DNA of 20,346 nucleotides from Ignavibacteria bacterium (GCA_005877655.1 VBOC01000044.1:1-20346); one strand, 5' to 3'; positions 1 to 9,074 are shown, counted from the stretch's first letter. Notes: generated from the sequence alone by a model not told the origin. Translations and numbers: made by a program.

Positions 1-1348
1 GTCGTCGAGGCAATCGTCGAATCGTCGACGATGATCGACCCGAAGAGCGAATCAGCCGCGAGCTGAACATGATACGAAGACGCTCCGGGCGACGCCGTCC
101 ATGTGAGCGAGAGGCTTGCCGGTTGGCACAAAGCGCCGTTCGCCGGCGACGTCAGGGCAGGCGGCTGCGGCAGCGCAACTATGGTTGTAAAGTTCCATGC
201 GGACGAGAATCCGCTGCTCCCTCCTGTATTCTTCGCGCTGACATGCCAGTAATAGAGCGTGCTGTTCGACAGCGAGCTCACCTGCCTGGATGTCGTCGCG
301 ACGGTCGAATCGTCTAAAACAAGCGCCGTAAACAATGAATCGGTTGCGACCTGAACCCGGTACGATGCCGCAGTCGGGGATGAATTCCAACTCAGCGTCA
401 ACGTTGTCGGCTGATTCGTCGATCCGCTCACGGGGGAAACAAGCGCGGGGGCAGTCGGCGGCGCGATTCCGGTTGTGAAGTTCCAGACACCCGAATAGGC
501 GCTTGTGCCTCCCGAATTCTTCGCGCTCACCCGCCAGAAATAGATTGAATTGCTCGATAATGGTCCCGCCTGTCTCGAAGTTCCCGCGACCGTTGAATCA
601 TCGAGGACGATCGATGAAAACAGCGAATCGGTTGCGAGCTGAACATGATAGGATGTCGCGCCGGTTGCGGGATTCCACTGCAGCGCCGGTGAGGTGGACT
701 GATTCACCGCTCCGTTGCCGGGTGAAGAGAGGACAGGAGGCGACGGCGCCACAACGACCGTCGAGAATTTCCAGACTGCCGAATAGGCGCTCGTTCCCCC
801 GGAGTTTTTCGCATTGACACGCCAGTAGTATACCGTGCTGTTCGATAAGGAGCTGACCGGTCTCGATGTCGACGTGTTCGTTGAATCGTCGAGCGCGAGG
901 GCCGCGAACAATGGATCGGTCGCGATCTGGGTTCGGTACGAGGCCGCCCCGCTCGCGGGGTTCCAATTCAGCGTCAACGATGTCGGTTGATTGGTCGAGC
1001 CGTTCGCCGGTGATACGAGCGTCGGTGCCGGGGGCGGCGCGATCCCGGTCGTAAAATTCCAGACGCTGGAAAAGGCGCTTGTCCCCGAAGCATTCTTCGC
1101 ACTGACGCGCCAGAAATACTTCGTGCTTCCCGCCAGGGGTCCCACCTGTCTGGATGTTCCGGCGACCGTCGAATCGTCCAGGAATTTTGTCCCAAAAAGC
1201 GAGTCGGTTGAAACCTGAACACGGTAAGTCGACGCGCCAGCCGAGGCATTCCAGCTCACCGTCAGGGTGGCCGGCTGTCCGAGTGCGCCATTTGCAGGGG
1301 ACAACAACGATGGCGTCGGCGGAGGAGGAGGGGGCGGGCCCGCGATCG
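1..1348 (-). repeat. Tandem fibronectin-III repeats, exact 288-bp (96-residue) period
   Basis: Four complete repeats and part of a fifth lie at the 3' end of the protease gene. The Trp codon of the terminal W-[NK]-F-[TS]-T motif falls at 1059-1061, 771-773, 483-485 and 195-197, a constant spacing of 288 bases with no indels. Each unit reads roughly SPANGA..QP..LTL.W, then SYRVQVATDSLF, DDSTVA.TSR, and AKN.GGTSAYS.VWNFTT. Such FN3 arrays act as stalks or spacers in secreted enzymes. Equal length and similar DNA suggest expansion by unequal recombination. The array continues beyond the window. Confidence 0.9.
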
Positions 1349-3707
1349 GACTCACCTGAAAGTTGTCAAACCTGGCCGCCGTGGAGAAGACACACGTTCT
1401 GACGGCAAAAGACCACTGTGGCACCGTGTAGGTGGTGTCGGTGGCTATCAGAATCTGCTGGCCGTTCACCAGCACGGCCATGCTCTGATTGTCGCACATC
1501 ACCCGGAACGTCAGCACATCCCCGGGGTTTATTTCCCGGTTGGCCGAAGCCAGGTCGAACGAGTTCGCATAACCCGGACCCACGCGCTGGATCTGCAGGT
1601 AGTCTGGTCCGGATTGCTCCAGGTATCTCATCCGGTAACCGGTTCCGGTGTTGTAATCCTTGTTGGTCATGCGCGCATACATGAAGATCGATGTGAAACC
1701 GGTATTTCCACTCTTCTGTGTTACGGTAAGGCTTGCCTCCGTGCCGGCCCCATAGAGCGAGTCCCACACGACGCCGCCGAAGTTATTCACTCCCGCAGAA
1801 CTCGTTGCCTGGATCGCATTGCTGACGATCGACATCGAACCCGCGCTTGGCTGGTTTTGGATCAGGACCCATTTATTGCTGCCCGGCAAAGGCCCGTCGG
1901 ATCGATTGAAATCATCCCTTAGAGTACCCTTTGTCAAGCCGCCGCCATTGACGGTGACGGTGAATGTGCAGCGGTTCCCGGACGTATCGGAACAAGTGAC
2001 AACGGTTGCTCCGACGTGGAAAAATGAGCCCGAGGGCGGGGTACATGTCACCGGTCCGCAATTTCCGGTGGAGGTCGGAGGCGGAAACGTGGCAACCGAC
2101 CCGCAATGGAGGGAATCCACCGAGAGGGTAACCGGCGCCGGCGGTGTGAGGATGCAGCTCGATCGGACGGCATTGTAGGCGTTCACCATCCCCGAGCCGT
2201 AGATCTGATCCCAGCCGGCAGATCCGAGGTCCACGCTGCTGTTCTGCATCTTCGCTTCCACCTGCGGCGCGGTGAAGGATGGAAATCGCGAAAGGATCAG
2301 CGCGGCAACACCCGCGGCGTACGGGGACGCGAAACTTGTTCCGCGGTACATGAAATAATCGCCGCTCGAGTATCCGCTCGTGCCGGTCCGGTCCGTGACG
2401 AGGATTGAATCACCCGGCGCGGAGAAATCCATTGCCGGGCCGAAGTTGCTGAACGATGCCGCAACCCCCTTGCTGTTGATCGCACCCACGGCATTGACGA
2501 CCGGAAGGGAAGCCGGGTAATAAACACCCGTGCTCCCGTTCCCCGCTGCGGCAAAGTGAACAATCCCGTTATTGTCGTGAGTGGACTGGTATTGGGCGTC
2601 CATCGCGCTGGATGTAGTGAAATACGCGTTGCTGTTGTTCGTGATGCGGATACCGTGGGAAGCCGCATAGGCCAGCGCATTGACAACCCAGCTGAACTGA
2701 TTCGTGAATGAGTTGTCGCACGCTGAGTTCGCAATGTTGCACCGCGCCGATACCACGTAGCAATTGGGGGCGATGCCGGTGATTCCGATGCCGTTGTTGA
2801 TCGTGGCGGAGGCACATCCCGCAACGGCCGTTCCGTGATTGTCGCAGGAGTTCACTGGACCGCCTCCGCCCCCCTGGCCCGTAAAGTCCACTCCCGGCAG
2901 CTGGTGGATGTCCGGATGATTTTGCTGGACTCCGCAATCGATAATCATTATTTTTACGGATGTATCCCCCGTCGTGATATTCCAGGCAAGGTCGCCCTTC
3001 ATGTCGGCGCCGGGAGTGCCTCCGAATTGACCGGTGTTCCGGATTCCCCAAAGTTGCGAGAAGTTCGGATCGTTGGGTATCAGACCGAACTCACCCGTCA
3101 CGATCATGTCGGGTTCTGCCCATTCCACCCGGCCTTCCTCAGCAAGCTTATTCGCGCTCGCCAGAACGTCGAACCCGTTCCGCGACGAGCTTTTCAATCG
3201 GTAGGCGCCCTCCATCAATCCGAATTTCTCTTCAACGACGGTGAGTTCGGGCGCAATCGAATTCAACACCGCCTTCGCGTTCGATGCGTGCTCGGGCTTG
3301 ATCTTCACCAGGATGTCGGGAGTCATGACGATAGGGCCGCCGCGTTCGTCGTCGAACACAGGGGAGACAAAATCGACATCCGGCCCGGCTGTCAATTTCA
3401 GGATGTGATCTGAGGCATCCGACTCGTCGGCCAGAGGAGCTTGCAGGTAGAGGCGATGCCAGTGATCGAAATTCATCGGCTGGGATGAAGCAGCCGAAAC
3501 ACCGAAACCTGCCGCCTCCTTCAATCGCTGCGCGGGCGATTTGTCGTTGAGATACCGGACGGAAAGCGAGTTCTTATTGAGGTGGAGGTAGAGCCGGCTG
3601 CCTTTGTAAACGTAGTAGGGCTGGGTTTGCGCGGCCGCAGTGAAGCCCGCGAACAGGGTGGCCACCAGGATCGAATGAAACAGGTGCGGGCGGGGAGATC
3701 TAATCAT
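1..3707 (-). CDS. Secreted S8 subtilisin-like serine protease with HYR, LamG-like and tandem FN3 domains (3' end outside window)
   Basis: Extracellular endopeptidase of the subtilase family. The frame is open for 1235 codons from ATG 3707 and runs off the left edge; an in-frame stop at 3729-3731 fixes the upstream limit. Residues 1-26 form a signal peptide with a hydrophobic core ending in TAAA-QT. An N-terminal fervidolysin-type prodomain covers about 130-215. The catalytic domain shows Asp257 (IIDCGV), His291 (DNHGTAVAG), oxyanion Asn390 (AAAGNGS) and Ser458 (GTSFASP), so all catalytic residues are present. A HYR-like domain follows (about 516-591, ending SDTSGNRCTFTVTVNGG), then a concanavalin/LamG-like domain (about 596-788, starting RDDFNRSDGPLPG), a proline linker and five FN3 repeats. 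A C-terminal sorting tail (for example T9SS) is expected in such proteins but cannot be seen. The catalytic assignment is secure; the substrate is unknown. Confidence 0.95.
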   Translation of the reverse strand, partial: MIRSPRPHLFHSILVATLFAGFTAAAQTQPYYVYKGSRLYLHLNKNSLSVRYLNDKSPAQRLKEAAGFGVSAASSQPMNFDHWHRLYLQAPLADESDASDHILKLTAGPDVDFVSPVFDDERGGPIVMTPDILVKIKPEHASNAKAVLNSIAPELTVVEEKFGLMEGAYRLKSSSRNGFDVLASANKLAEEGRVEWAEPDMIVTGEFGLIPNDPNFSQLWGIRNTGQFGGTPGADMKGDLAWNITTGDTSVKIMIIDCGVQQNHPDIHQLPGVDFTGQGGGGGPVNSCDNHGTAVAGCASATINNGIGITGIAPNCYVVSARCNIANSACDNSFTNQFSWVVNALAYAASHGIRITNNSNAYFTTSSAMDAQYQSTHDNNGIVHFAAAGNGSTGVYYPASLPVVNAVGAINSKGVAASFSNFGPAMDFSAPGDSILVTDRTGTSGYSSGDYFMYRGTSFASPYAAGVAALILSRFPSFTAPQVEAKMQNSSVDLGSAGWDQIYGSGMVNAYNAVRSSCILTPPAPVTLSVDSLHCGSVATFPPPTSTGNCGPVTCTPPSGSFFHVGATVVTCSDTSGNRCTFTVTVNGGGLTKGTLRDDFNRSDGPLPGSNKWVLIQNQPSAGSMSIVSNAIQATSSAGVNNFGGVVWDSLYGAGTEASLTVTQKSGNTGFTSIFMYARMTNKDYNTGTGYRMRYLEQSGPDYLQIQRVGPGYANSFDLASANREINPGDVLTFRVMCDNQSMAVLVNGQQILIATDTTYTVPQWSFAVRTCVFSTAARFDNFQVSPIAGPPPPPPPTPSLLSPANGALGQPATLTVSWNASAGASTYRVQVSTDSLFGTKFLDDSTVAGTSRQVGPLAGSTKYFWRVSAKNASGTSAFSSVWNFTTGIAPPPAPTLVSPANGSTNQPTSLTLNWNPASGAASYRTQIATDPLFAALALDDSTNTSTSRPVSSLSNSTVYYWRVNAKNSGGTSAYSAVWKFSTVVVAPSPPVLSSPGNGAVNQSTSPALQWNPATGATSYHVQLATDSLFSSIVLDDSTVAGTSRQAGPLSSNSIYFWRVSAKNSGGTSAYSGVWNFTTGIAPPTAPALVSPVSGSTNQPTTLTLSWNSSPTAASYRVQVATDSLFTALVLDDSTVATTSRQVSSLSNSTLYYWHVSAKNTGGSSGFSSAWNFTTIVALPQPPALTSPANGALCQPASLSLTWTASPGASSYHVQLAADSLFGSIIVDDSTIAST

Positions 3708-3743
3708 GGAGAACTTTCGTATGATGGATCACCTGATGATTTC

Positions 3744-3814
3744 AAAAAAAATTCCCCCTCCGGAGATCGGGATGGGCAATCTCCACGCCTCGGTTCTCTC
3801 TTCGAGACAGACCG
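3744..3814 (-). promoter_or_regulatory. Structured 5' leader of the protease gene with a terminator-like hairpin
   Basis: Between the predicted promoter and ATG 3707 the minus-strand transcript can form a hairpin at 3814-3791 (CGGT...ACCG, with an inner TCTC-GAA-GAGA stem). It can also form one of two mutually exclusive hairpins: GGAGAT/ATCTCC (3784-3762), or ATCCC/GGGAAT (3773-3751) followed at once by eight U (3751-3744). The second looks like an intrinsic terminator, so the leader could work by attenuation. No known riboswitch class was recognised. Folding was done by eye only. Confidence 0.35.
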
Positions 3815-3852
3815 CTATCAGGCTCTATGATGCTTCGGGGGGCGACCTAAAT

Positions 3853-3895
3853 ATTGTAAAAAAAAGCGAATAGAAGCAACTTGATGGGTGTCACA
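3853..3895 (-). promoter_or_regulatory. Candidate protease promoter with a CRP/FNR-like half site
   Basis: On the minus strand a -10-like TACAAT lies at 3858-3853 and TTGCTT at 3879-3874, 15 bases apart. A TGTGA-N6-TCAAG element covers 3895-3880, with its centre 41.5 bases upstream of the start predicted from the -10 box. That is the class II position for CRP-family activators. Only the TGTGA half matches well. The predicted leader is about 139 bases long. Confidence 0.35.
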
Positions 3896-3932
3896 GCCTT
3901 TGGAAAAATGTACCCCCGCATGCGGAAATCTT

Positions 3933-3963
3933 CGTTTTATACCCCGACGGGGGTTCGAAAACG
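3933..3963 (-). terminator. Candidate hairpin downstream of the TonB-type receptor gene
   Basis: CGTTTT (3933-3938) pairs with AAAACG (3958-3963) around an inner ACCCC/GGGGT stem (3941-3945 with 3950-3954, loop GACG). It lies 76 bases beyond the receptor stop, where a terminator would be expected. On the minus strand there is no U-run after it; a T5 run occurs only on the plus side (3968-3972). The termination role is therefore weakly supported. Apart from this hairpin and the protease promoter and leader, I see nothing else in the 331-base gap 3708-4038. Confidence 0.3.
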
Positions 3964-4038
3964 GCACTTTTTCGCCTCCGTTAATCCCTGCCTTGAATTC
4001 CCCCTACTATCCTTCCAGGCGTCGCTCACCTCTGGTTG

Positions 4039-6496
4039 TTAGTCCCCATTTTCATAGCGCATTTGTTCCTCCTTCTGTTTCCTGGGAGGTGCGCCAAAAT
4101 GGTAGGTAAGGCCGATGTACGTTATTCGGGAATCGCGTGTGTTAACTACGGTCTGCTTCAGGAGAGGAGTATCGAGCCCGAGCTCCCGTTTCTGCGTTCT
4201 GAAGAGGTCCGAGACCGTTGCCACGAGGGAGAGCTTTCCGTCCATCAGTTCCTGGCGGAATCCTGTGTTGACAACGTATGTCGGCACATATTCTCCCTGA
4301 GGCGTCAGCCGGGCCGAATTATAGTTCGTATTGAGCTGCAACTTCGAAACCCCCGTGAGATTGATATTGACCGTGAAGCTGCTGCTCCAAGTCGTCGTGG
4401 ATTTATTTTGAATGAACCCCAGATTGGAGGCGTCGATCTGATTATAAAACCCGTTAATGCTCCAGTGAGCGGCAAGGAGGTTGCCCACGGTCGCAGAAAC
4501 GATCATTTCAAGTCCCCCCGACTGATCGTTTGAGAGATTCTGTCTGGTTGTCAGAAGCGTGGAGTCGTTGATCGCCCGTGTAATCTGCGTAAACCGATTA
4601 TAAGTGTACCGGTAATAGAGAGCCGGCAGAACGGATATTTGATCGTTCTGAAATTGGCATCCGAGTTCGAGTGCCTGGATGTATTCCGGCTGCAGGTACG
4701 GATTGCCCGCGGATACGTTTCTCGGGTCGCGGTATTCAGGGAATGGATTCAGGTCTTCCCCGCGAGGCCGGTTCGTACGGCGGCTGTAACTCAATTGCAG
4801 TTCGGCGACGTTGCTGATATAAGTGAAGAGTCGGATAAAAGTTGAAGTAGCTGTTTGAAACGGTGGAATCTCTGGTTACCAGCTCGGATTTTATGCTGGC
4901 TCCTTCAGTCCGCAGTCCCCCCTGCAGTCCGAACGCTCCGAACGATTGTTTGTACGTGGCATACACTGCATGTATCCTGCCATCGTAAAGAAATCGGTTG
5001 GTTTTTGTACTATCCTTCGCAAATTGCCCCTCGCTCGCATTGAAGGACTCCGCGTAGAAATCGAGATCATCGTTGTTGAACTCGCCGGAGTATCCGGCCT
5101 CCAGCGTGGACTTGTCGCTGAGCGGGTTCGAATAATCGAGCGAGAGCTGATTGCGGCGGTTGTCCTGCTTGATCAGCGTGTTATCATAGCTCGTCGAAGA
5201 GACGGGAAGCAGGTACGAATTCGTGAAATGATTGTCCTCCTGCTCGGGGGACCGGGATGCAGTGAACTCAAGACGGAGCCTGTGATCCTCCCTGGGAAAA
5301 TCGTGCTCAAGATAGGCGGTGAACCCGTATTCCTTTTCATATTCCGGATCGTACCGGTTCCTGCTGTATTCCTCCGTCGTCGCTCTTGAAGCATCCTGTA
5401 AAATGACATTCAAATTATCGGTTCTGGTAAAGGTATTGATAAAGAAGTTTCCCGAAAGGCCGAATTGATTGACCGCGTCCAGATGATAGTCCAGCCCCAG
5501 CGCCGCTATATTGGAAAGCGGGCTGGCATAGGACAAAAGATTCCCTCCGTAGTAGCTTGCCGAAGACGCCGAACCAATCTGTGTCCTGTTATCCGAGTTT
5601 GTGCGGTTGCGATTATCCTTGCGCAAGCTGTAGCTCGCCGAGAGGTTGTACTTGCCCGGGTTGTAATTCAGCCTGATATTGCCGTTGTAGCGCCCGGCGT
5701 TCCCCGCATTGCCGGTCAGATTGCCGTTGACGCCCTGGCTCGTGTTTTTCTTCATGACGATATTGATGATTCCCGCCGTCCCGTCGGGTTTAAACTTGGC
5801 GGACGGATTGGTAATCACCTCAATTTTTTCGATTGAACTGGCGGGCAGTTGCTGCAACACTTCTGCGCTGCTCTTGTCCATGAGCGCGGACGATTTCCCG
5901 TTCACCATGATGAGCACATTCGACGAGCCGCGGAGGCTCACATTCCCGTCGATGTCCACCTGTACGGAGGGAACGTGCTGCAGGAGCTCGCTCGCCGATC
6001 CTGCCTTGCTCATCAGGTCCTGCTCAACATTATAAACCTTCCGGTCGATCGAATTATTGAACATCGACTTCTCCGCGGTCACCAGAATTTCGTCCAGATT
6101 CACGGCTGCCGGCTCCAGTCCTACCGTGCCGAGATTGAGATGCCGGTGCAGCGAATCGATTTTAAAGAAGGGCGTCGATTTGTCCTTATACCCGATCAAA
6201 CCGAATGAGACAAAATACTCGCCGGCCGGCAGTTCCTGAAGCTCAAAGTTCCCCTGCTCATCGGTGACTTTTCCGGTGACGATGAGACTGTTGGCCATCT
6301 TGCGCAGGACGACGTTCACAAATGGCAGGGGACGATTTGCCGCATCGTCCTCTACCGTACCCTTGATCGTGCCTCCCGAGTGAGCTTGAGCGAGAAGCGC
6401 GTCCGATTGAAGAAAAGTAAGGAAAACCGCCGCGTGAAGGAGGGCTGGGAAGACCAATCCCATGCTGCGGGAGCGGCCGGTCAACGGAACGGGCAT
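4039..6496 (-). pseudogene. TonB-dependent-receptor-like outer membrane beta-barrel protein, frameshifted
   Basis: Family members form outer-membrane barrels that import ligands with TonB energy. After a hydrophobic signal segment ending DALLAQ come a CarboxypepD_reg-like domain (about residues 41-128, from GTIKGTVEDD), a plug-like domain (about 148-248: KVYNVEQDL, SLRGSSNVLIMVNGK, GTAGIINIVMKK) and a barrel. Near 4812-4823 the frame changes: TLH at the end of the first frame continues as ELQLSYSRRTNRP in another, which is contiguous sequence in intact relatives. The second frame runs to the stop at 4039 and ends with the usual IGLTYHFG strand. The shift fits one inserted base or two (mod 3) deleted, so it is either a recent mutation or an assembly indel. 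Start 6496 was chosen because an earlier ATG (6547) overlaps the upstream peptidase gene; ATG 6463 is also possible. Total length near 818 residues is normal. The ligand is unknown. Confidence 0.85.
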
Positions 6497-6510
6497 GCTC
6501 ACCGACCGGC

Positions 6511-8562
6511 TTACCAGATTTTCACCCGAACGCCTTCGTCTCGCCACATCGGATCGCCTTTCTTGATTCCGAACGTCGACAGGAACTCCGGCATGTCGGT
6601 GAGCGGACCGATCACCCGAAACTTCGCGGGAGAGTGTTCGTTGCTTCGAATCTGGCTTGCAATGGCTTCGGGCCGTTCGTTAATCATCCAGGCCAATGCG
6701 TATCCGAGGAAATAACGTTGGTCCGGATCCAAACCGCCGATCCGTTCATGCTTTGTGTACTGGCCGGTCTTCTGGAAAGCCTGATAACCCATCATGACGC
6801 CGCCGAGGTCTGCGATGTTCTCGCCCTGTGTCAGGTCGCCGTTGATGTGGAGCGTGTCGACGGGAATGTAAGCGTCGAATTGTCTGACGATCATCCTCGT
6901 CCTCGCATAGAACCTCGCGCTGTCTTCCGGCGCCCACCAGTTGTTCAGGTTTCCCCGTTCGTCATACTTGCTTCCCTGGTCGTCGAAGCCGTGCGTGATT
7001 TCATGCCCGAAGGTGGAGCCGCCGATGATGGAGTACAGCAATGCATCGTCCGCCAGCTTTCGCTCGTAACCCGGGACAAGGATGTTGCACCCCGGGACCA
7101 CGATCTCATTGTTGGAGGCATTGTAGTACGCATTGTAGGTTTGAGGCTCCATTTCCCATTCGGTGCGGTCGACGGGCTTTCCGAACTTCGAGATCATGTA
7201 ATTGAAGCTCCACTCATTTGCTTTTTTCACGTTTTGCACATACGATGCGCGGTCGATCTGCATGCTCGTCAGGTCTTTCCATTTATCGGGATAGCCGACT
7301 TTCATGATGACTGTGCTGAGTTTCCTGAGCGCCTTCTCCTTGGTCGCCTCGCTCATCCAGTCCAATGCCTTGATTCGTTCGGCATAGACAGATTTGATCG
7401 CATTTCCGATCTCAAGGAGTTTTTCCTTCGTCCCTTTCGGCAGATATTCCGCGACGTACACCCGGCCGATCAGTTCACCGAGCGAGCCGTCGGTTTGTTC
7501 AACCACGCGCTTCCACCGCGGCTTGGGCTCCTGCACTCCACGCAGCGTCGTGGAATAGAAACTAAAGGATTCTTGGTAGGTCTTATCATCCATGTAACGC
7601 GCCAGCCCGCGGATGAGATGAAACTTGAGATAATTCTTCCAGTCCTCAAGGGGGAAAGATTGGAGATAACCGTTCAGCGCGGTCAGAAATTCGGGCTGCC
7701 CGACGATTACCGTGTCCACGTCATGCAGCCCGGCGCCCTCCGCGAACACCGCCCAGTCGAGATTCGGCGTGCTTTCCGTTAGTTGTTTAAACGACATCTT
7801 GTTGTAATTCTTGAGCGGGTCCCGTGTGTCTTCCCGCTTCCGGGATGTGTTCGCAATCGCACTTTCCAGCTTTATCAGATTATCCGCCGCCTGCTTCGCT
7901 CCGGCATCGTCATACCCCATGATCATAAACATGTTCTGAAGATGCTCGCCAAATTTCTTGCGGATCATCACGGCGCGCGCGTCGGTATCGAAATAGAAAT
8001 TCCGGTCCGGCAGGCTCAATCCGCCCTGCGCGACAAAAATCGCATTCTTGCTGCTTATCTTGTCATCCTGTCCCACGCCGAATCTGAATAGCGGCGACCC
8101 GGATACGCGGTGAATATACGAAGCGGCTGCCACAACTCCCTTCCTATCCTTGACGCCGTCAATCCGGTCCAAATCGCTTTTCAGATCCCGGAGCCCGTTC
8201 TTATTGAGCGCGACGCTGTCCATGCCTGTCAGAAAGAAATCGCCGATTTTCTGTTTGTCGCTCCCCTTTTCGGCATTCGTTAATCGGGAAGACGACTCGC
8301 AGAGCGTGCGAATCTGGGCGTTAATCGTATCCTGAATCAACTGCCAGAGGCCGTTGCTCTGCTCGCTGGCGGGAATGGGGTTTGCCTTGAACCAATTCCC
8401 GTTCGCATAGAGGAAAAAATCGTCTCCAGGTTTTATGCCGGGGTCTATATGTGATGCCAGTGGATCAGTCACCTCCGCGTCGCCGTTCGATTGACCGAAT
8501 GCGGAAGTCAGGCCGAGCGCGATGGCGGGTACAAGTGACAGGAGGAATATGCGTGCTCTCAT
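6511..8562 (-). CDS. M13 family (neprilysin/PepO-like) zinc metallopeptidase
   Basis: Secreted zinc endopeptidase of 683 residues acting on peptides. A signal peptide (MRARIFLLSLVPAIAL...AFGQ) is followed by an M13 N-terminal domain (about 45-425, beginning GDDFFLYANGNW) and a catalytic domain. The catalytic domain holds NAYYNASNNEIVVPG, the zinc motif HEITH (H520, E521, H524) in FGHEITHGFDDQG, and the third ligand E581 with D585 in ENIADLGG. The end is VKIW where many M13 proteins end in C-x-x-W. An AAAGGA Shine-Dalgarno lies 7-8 bases before ATG 8562. The stop is 14 bases from the preferred start of the receptor gene, so the two are probably cotranscribed and may link peptide cleavage to uptake. 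All metal ligands and the catalytic Glu are present. Confidence 0.96.
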   Translation of the reverse strand: MRARIFLLSLVPAIALGLTSAFGQSNGDAEVTDPLASHIDPGIKPGDDFFLYANGNWFKANPIPASEQSNGLWQLIQDTINAQIRTLCESSSRLTNAEKGSDKQKIGDFFLTGMDSVALNKNGLRDLKSDLDRIDGVKDRKGVVAAASYIHRVSGSPLFRFGVGQDDKISSKNAIFVAQGGLSLPDRNFYFDTDARAVMIRKKFGEHLQNMFMIMGYDDAGAKQAADNLIKLESAIANTSRKREDTRDPLKNYNKMSFKQLTESTPNLDWAVFAEGAGLHDVDTVIVGQPEFLTALNGYLQSFPLEDWKNYLKFHLIRGLARYMDDKTYQESFSFYSTTLRGVQEPKPRWKRVVEQTDGSLGELIGRVYVAEYLPKGTKEKLLEIGNAIKSVYAERIKALDWMSEATKEKALRKLSTVIMKVGYPDKWKDLTSMQIDRASYVQNVKKANEWSFNYMISKFGKPVDRTEWEMEPQTYNAYYNASNNEIVVPGCNILVPGYERKLADDALLYSIIGGSTFGHEITHGFDDQGSKYDERGNLNNWWAPEDSARFYARTRMIVRQFDAYIPVDTLHINGDLTQGENIADLGGVMMGYQAFQKTGQYTKHERIGGLDPDQRYFLGYALAWMINERPEAIASQIRSNEHSPAKFRVIGPLTDMPEFLSTFGIKKGDPMWRDEGVRVKIW

Positions 8563-8782
8563 GTAAATGTCCTTTGTTTTTATATGTGGAACGTCCGGGG
8601 CAGGCGCTTATGTATCCGTAATAGAGCCGAAAGTGTTTCAGAGTCGATTGGTCGCGCTCATCACCTCCCTTGCGCGCCCGATCGGAAAACGGCGCCGCTC
8701 TCTTCCCGCTTCCGTCGCATATATAGTGTACGGAATGCCCCCTGGATTGTCAATCCCCACAAACATGTCCCCCGACACCCTC

Positions 8783-8824
8783 TGTGATAGATATGACATG
8801 GGGGGTGGGCAAACTTGCTAGAAT
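8783..8824 (+). promoter_or_regulatory. CRP/FNR-like operator and extended -10 promoter before the C0 remnant
   Basis: A dyad TGTGA-N6-TGACA covers 8783-8798. It is followed by an extended -10 element TGC-TAGAAT (8816-8824; five of six matches to TATAAT). The dyad centre is about 40.5 bases upstream of the predicted start near 8831, the class II activator position. The same elements at the same spacing recur before A1. The rest of the 275-base gap 8563-8837 shows only the AT-rich upstream region of the divergent M13 gene. Confidence 0.45.
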
Positions 8825-8837
8825 TGGTACATTGATC

Positions 8838-9074
8838 ATGAAAAACCTTAATTCAGGCACGTTCCGCGGGCTTCTCATTGCCGACGATATCATTCATATC
8901 CATGGTACAATCGTGGGAGCTGTCGTTTCTCTCACACCATCTCCCTCTTCGGGCAATGCGATCGGAAACGGCTCGGGGTTCGCGCTCTTCTCGAATACCA
9001 ATATTCTCAAGGCAACGGAAGGGGCCGTATTGGTACCCAACGGCAGTCAGGATGCGGTCGCTTGGCGGGAGTAG
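8838..9074 (+). pseudogene. C0: 3' remnant of a PilX-like pseudopilin family gene
   Basis: The 78-codon frame contains only the last quarter of a family C protein: SGTFRGLLIADDIIHIHG, SGNAIGNGSGFALFS and NGSQDAVAWRE align with the end of C1 (10431-11534). The N-terminal membrane helix and most of the extracellular domain are missing. Homology begins near 8845, immediately after a promoter region like the one before A1. This suggests a deletion fused the promoter of a lost cassette to the tail of its last gene. No Shine-Dalgarno precedes ATG 8838, so translation is doubtful. Confidence 0.8.

Noticed and set aside
1..1348. CRISPR-like or intergenic repeat
   Set aside because: The 288-bp periodicity is coding FN3 repeats in one open frame; no short direct repeats with unique spacers are present.
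3916..3925. Ten-base perfect palindrome CCGCATGCGG
   Set aside because: It has no loop or partner copy in the window, and a palindrome of this size can occur by chance.
6634..7782. 382-codon plus-strand open frame
   Set aside because: It is entirely antisense to the M13 peptidase gene, which has all family motifs; the frame is a shadow of its codon bias.
8803..8824. Sigma-54-like promoter (GG and TTGC elements) before C0 and A1
   Set aside because: The GG-to-GC spacing is wrong in both copies and differs between them; the extended -10 plus upstream dyad fits both copies better.
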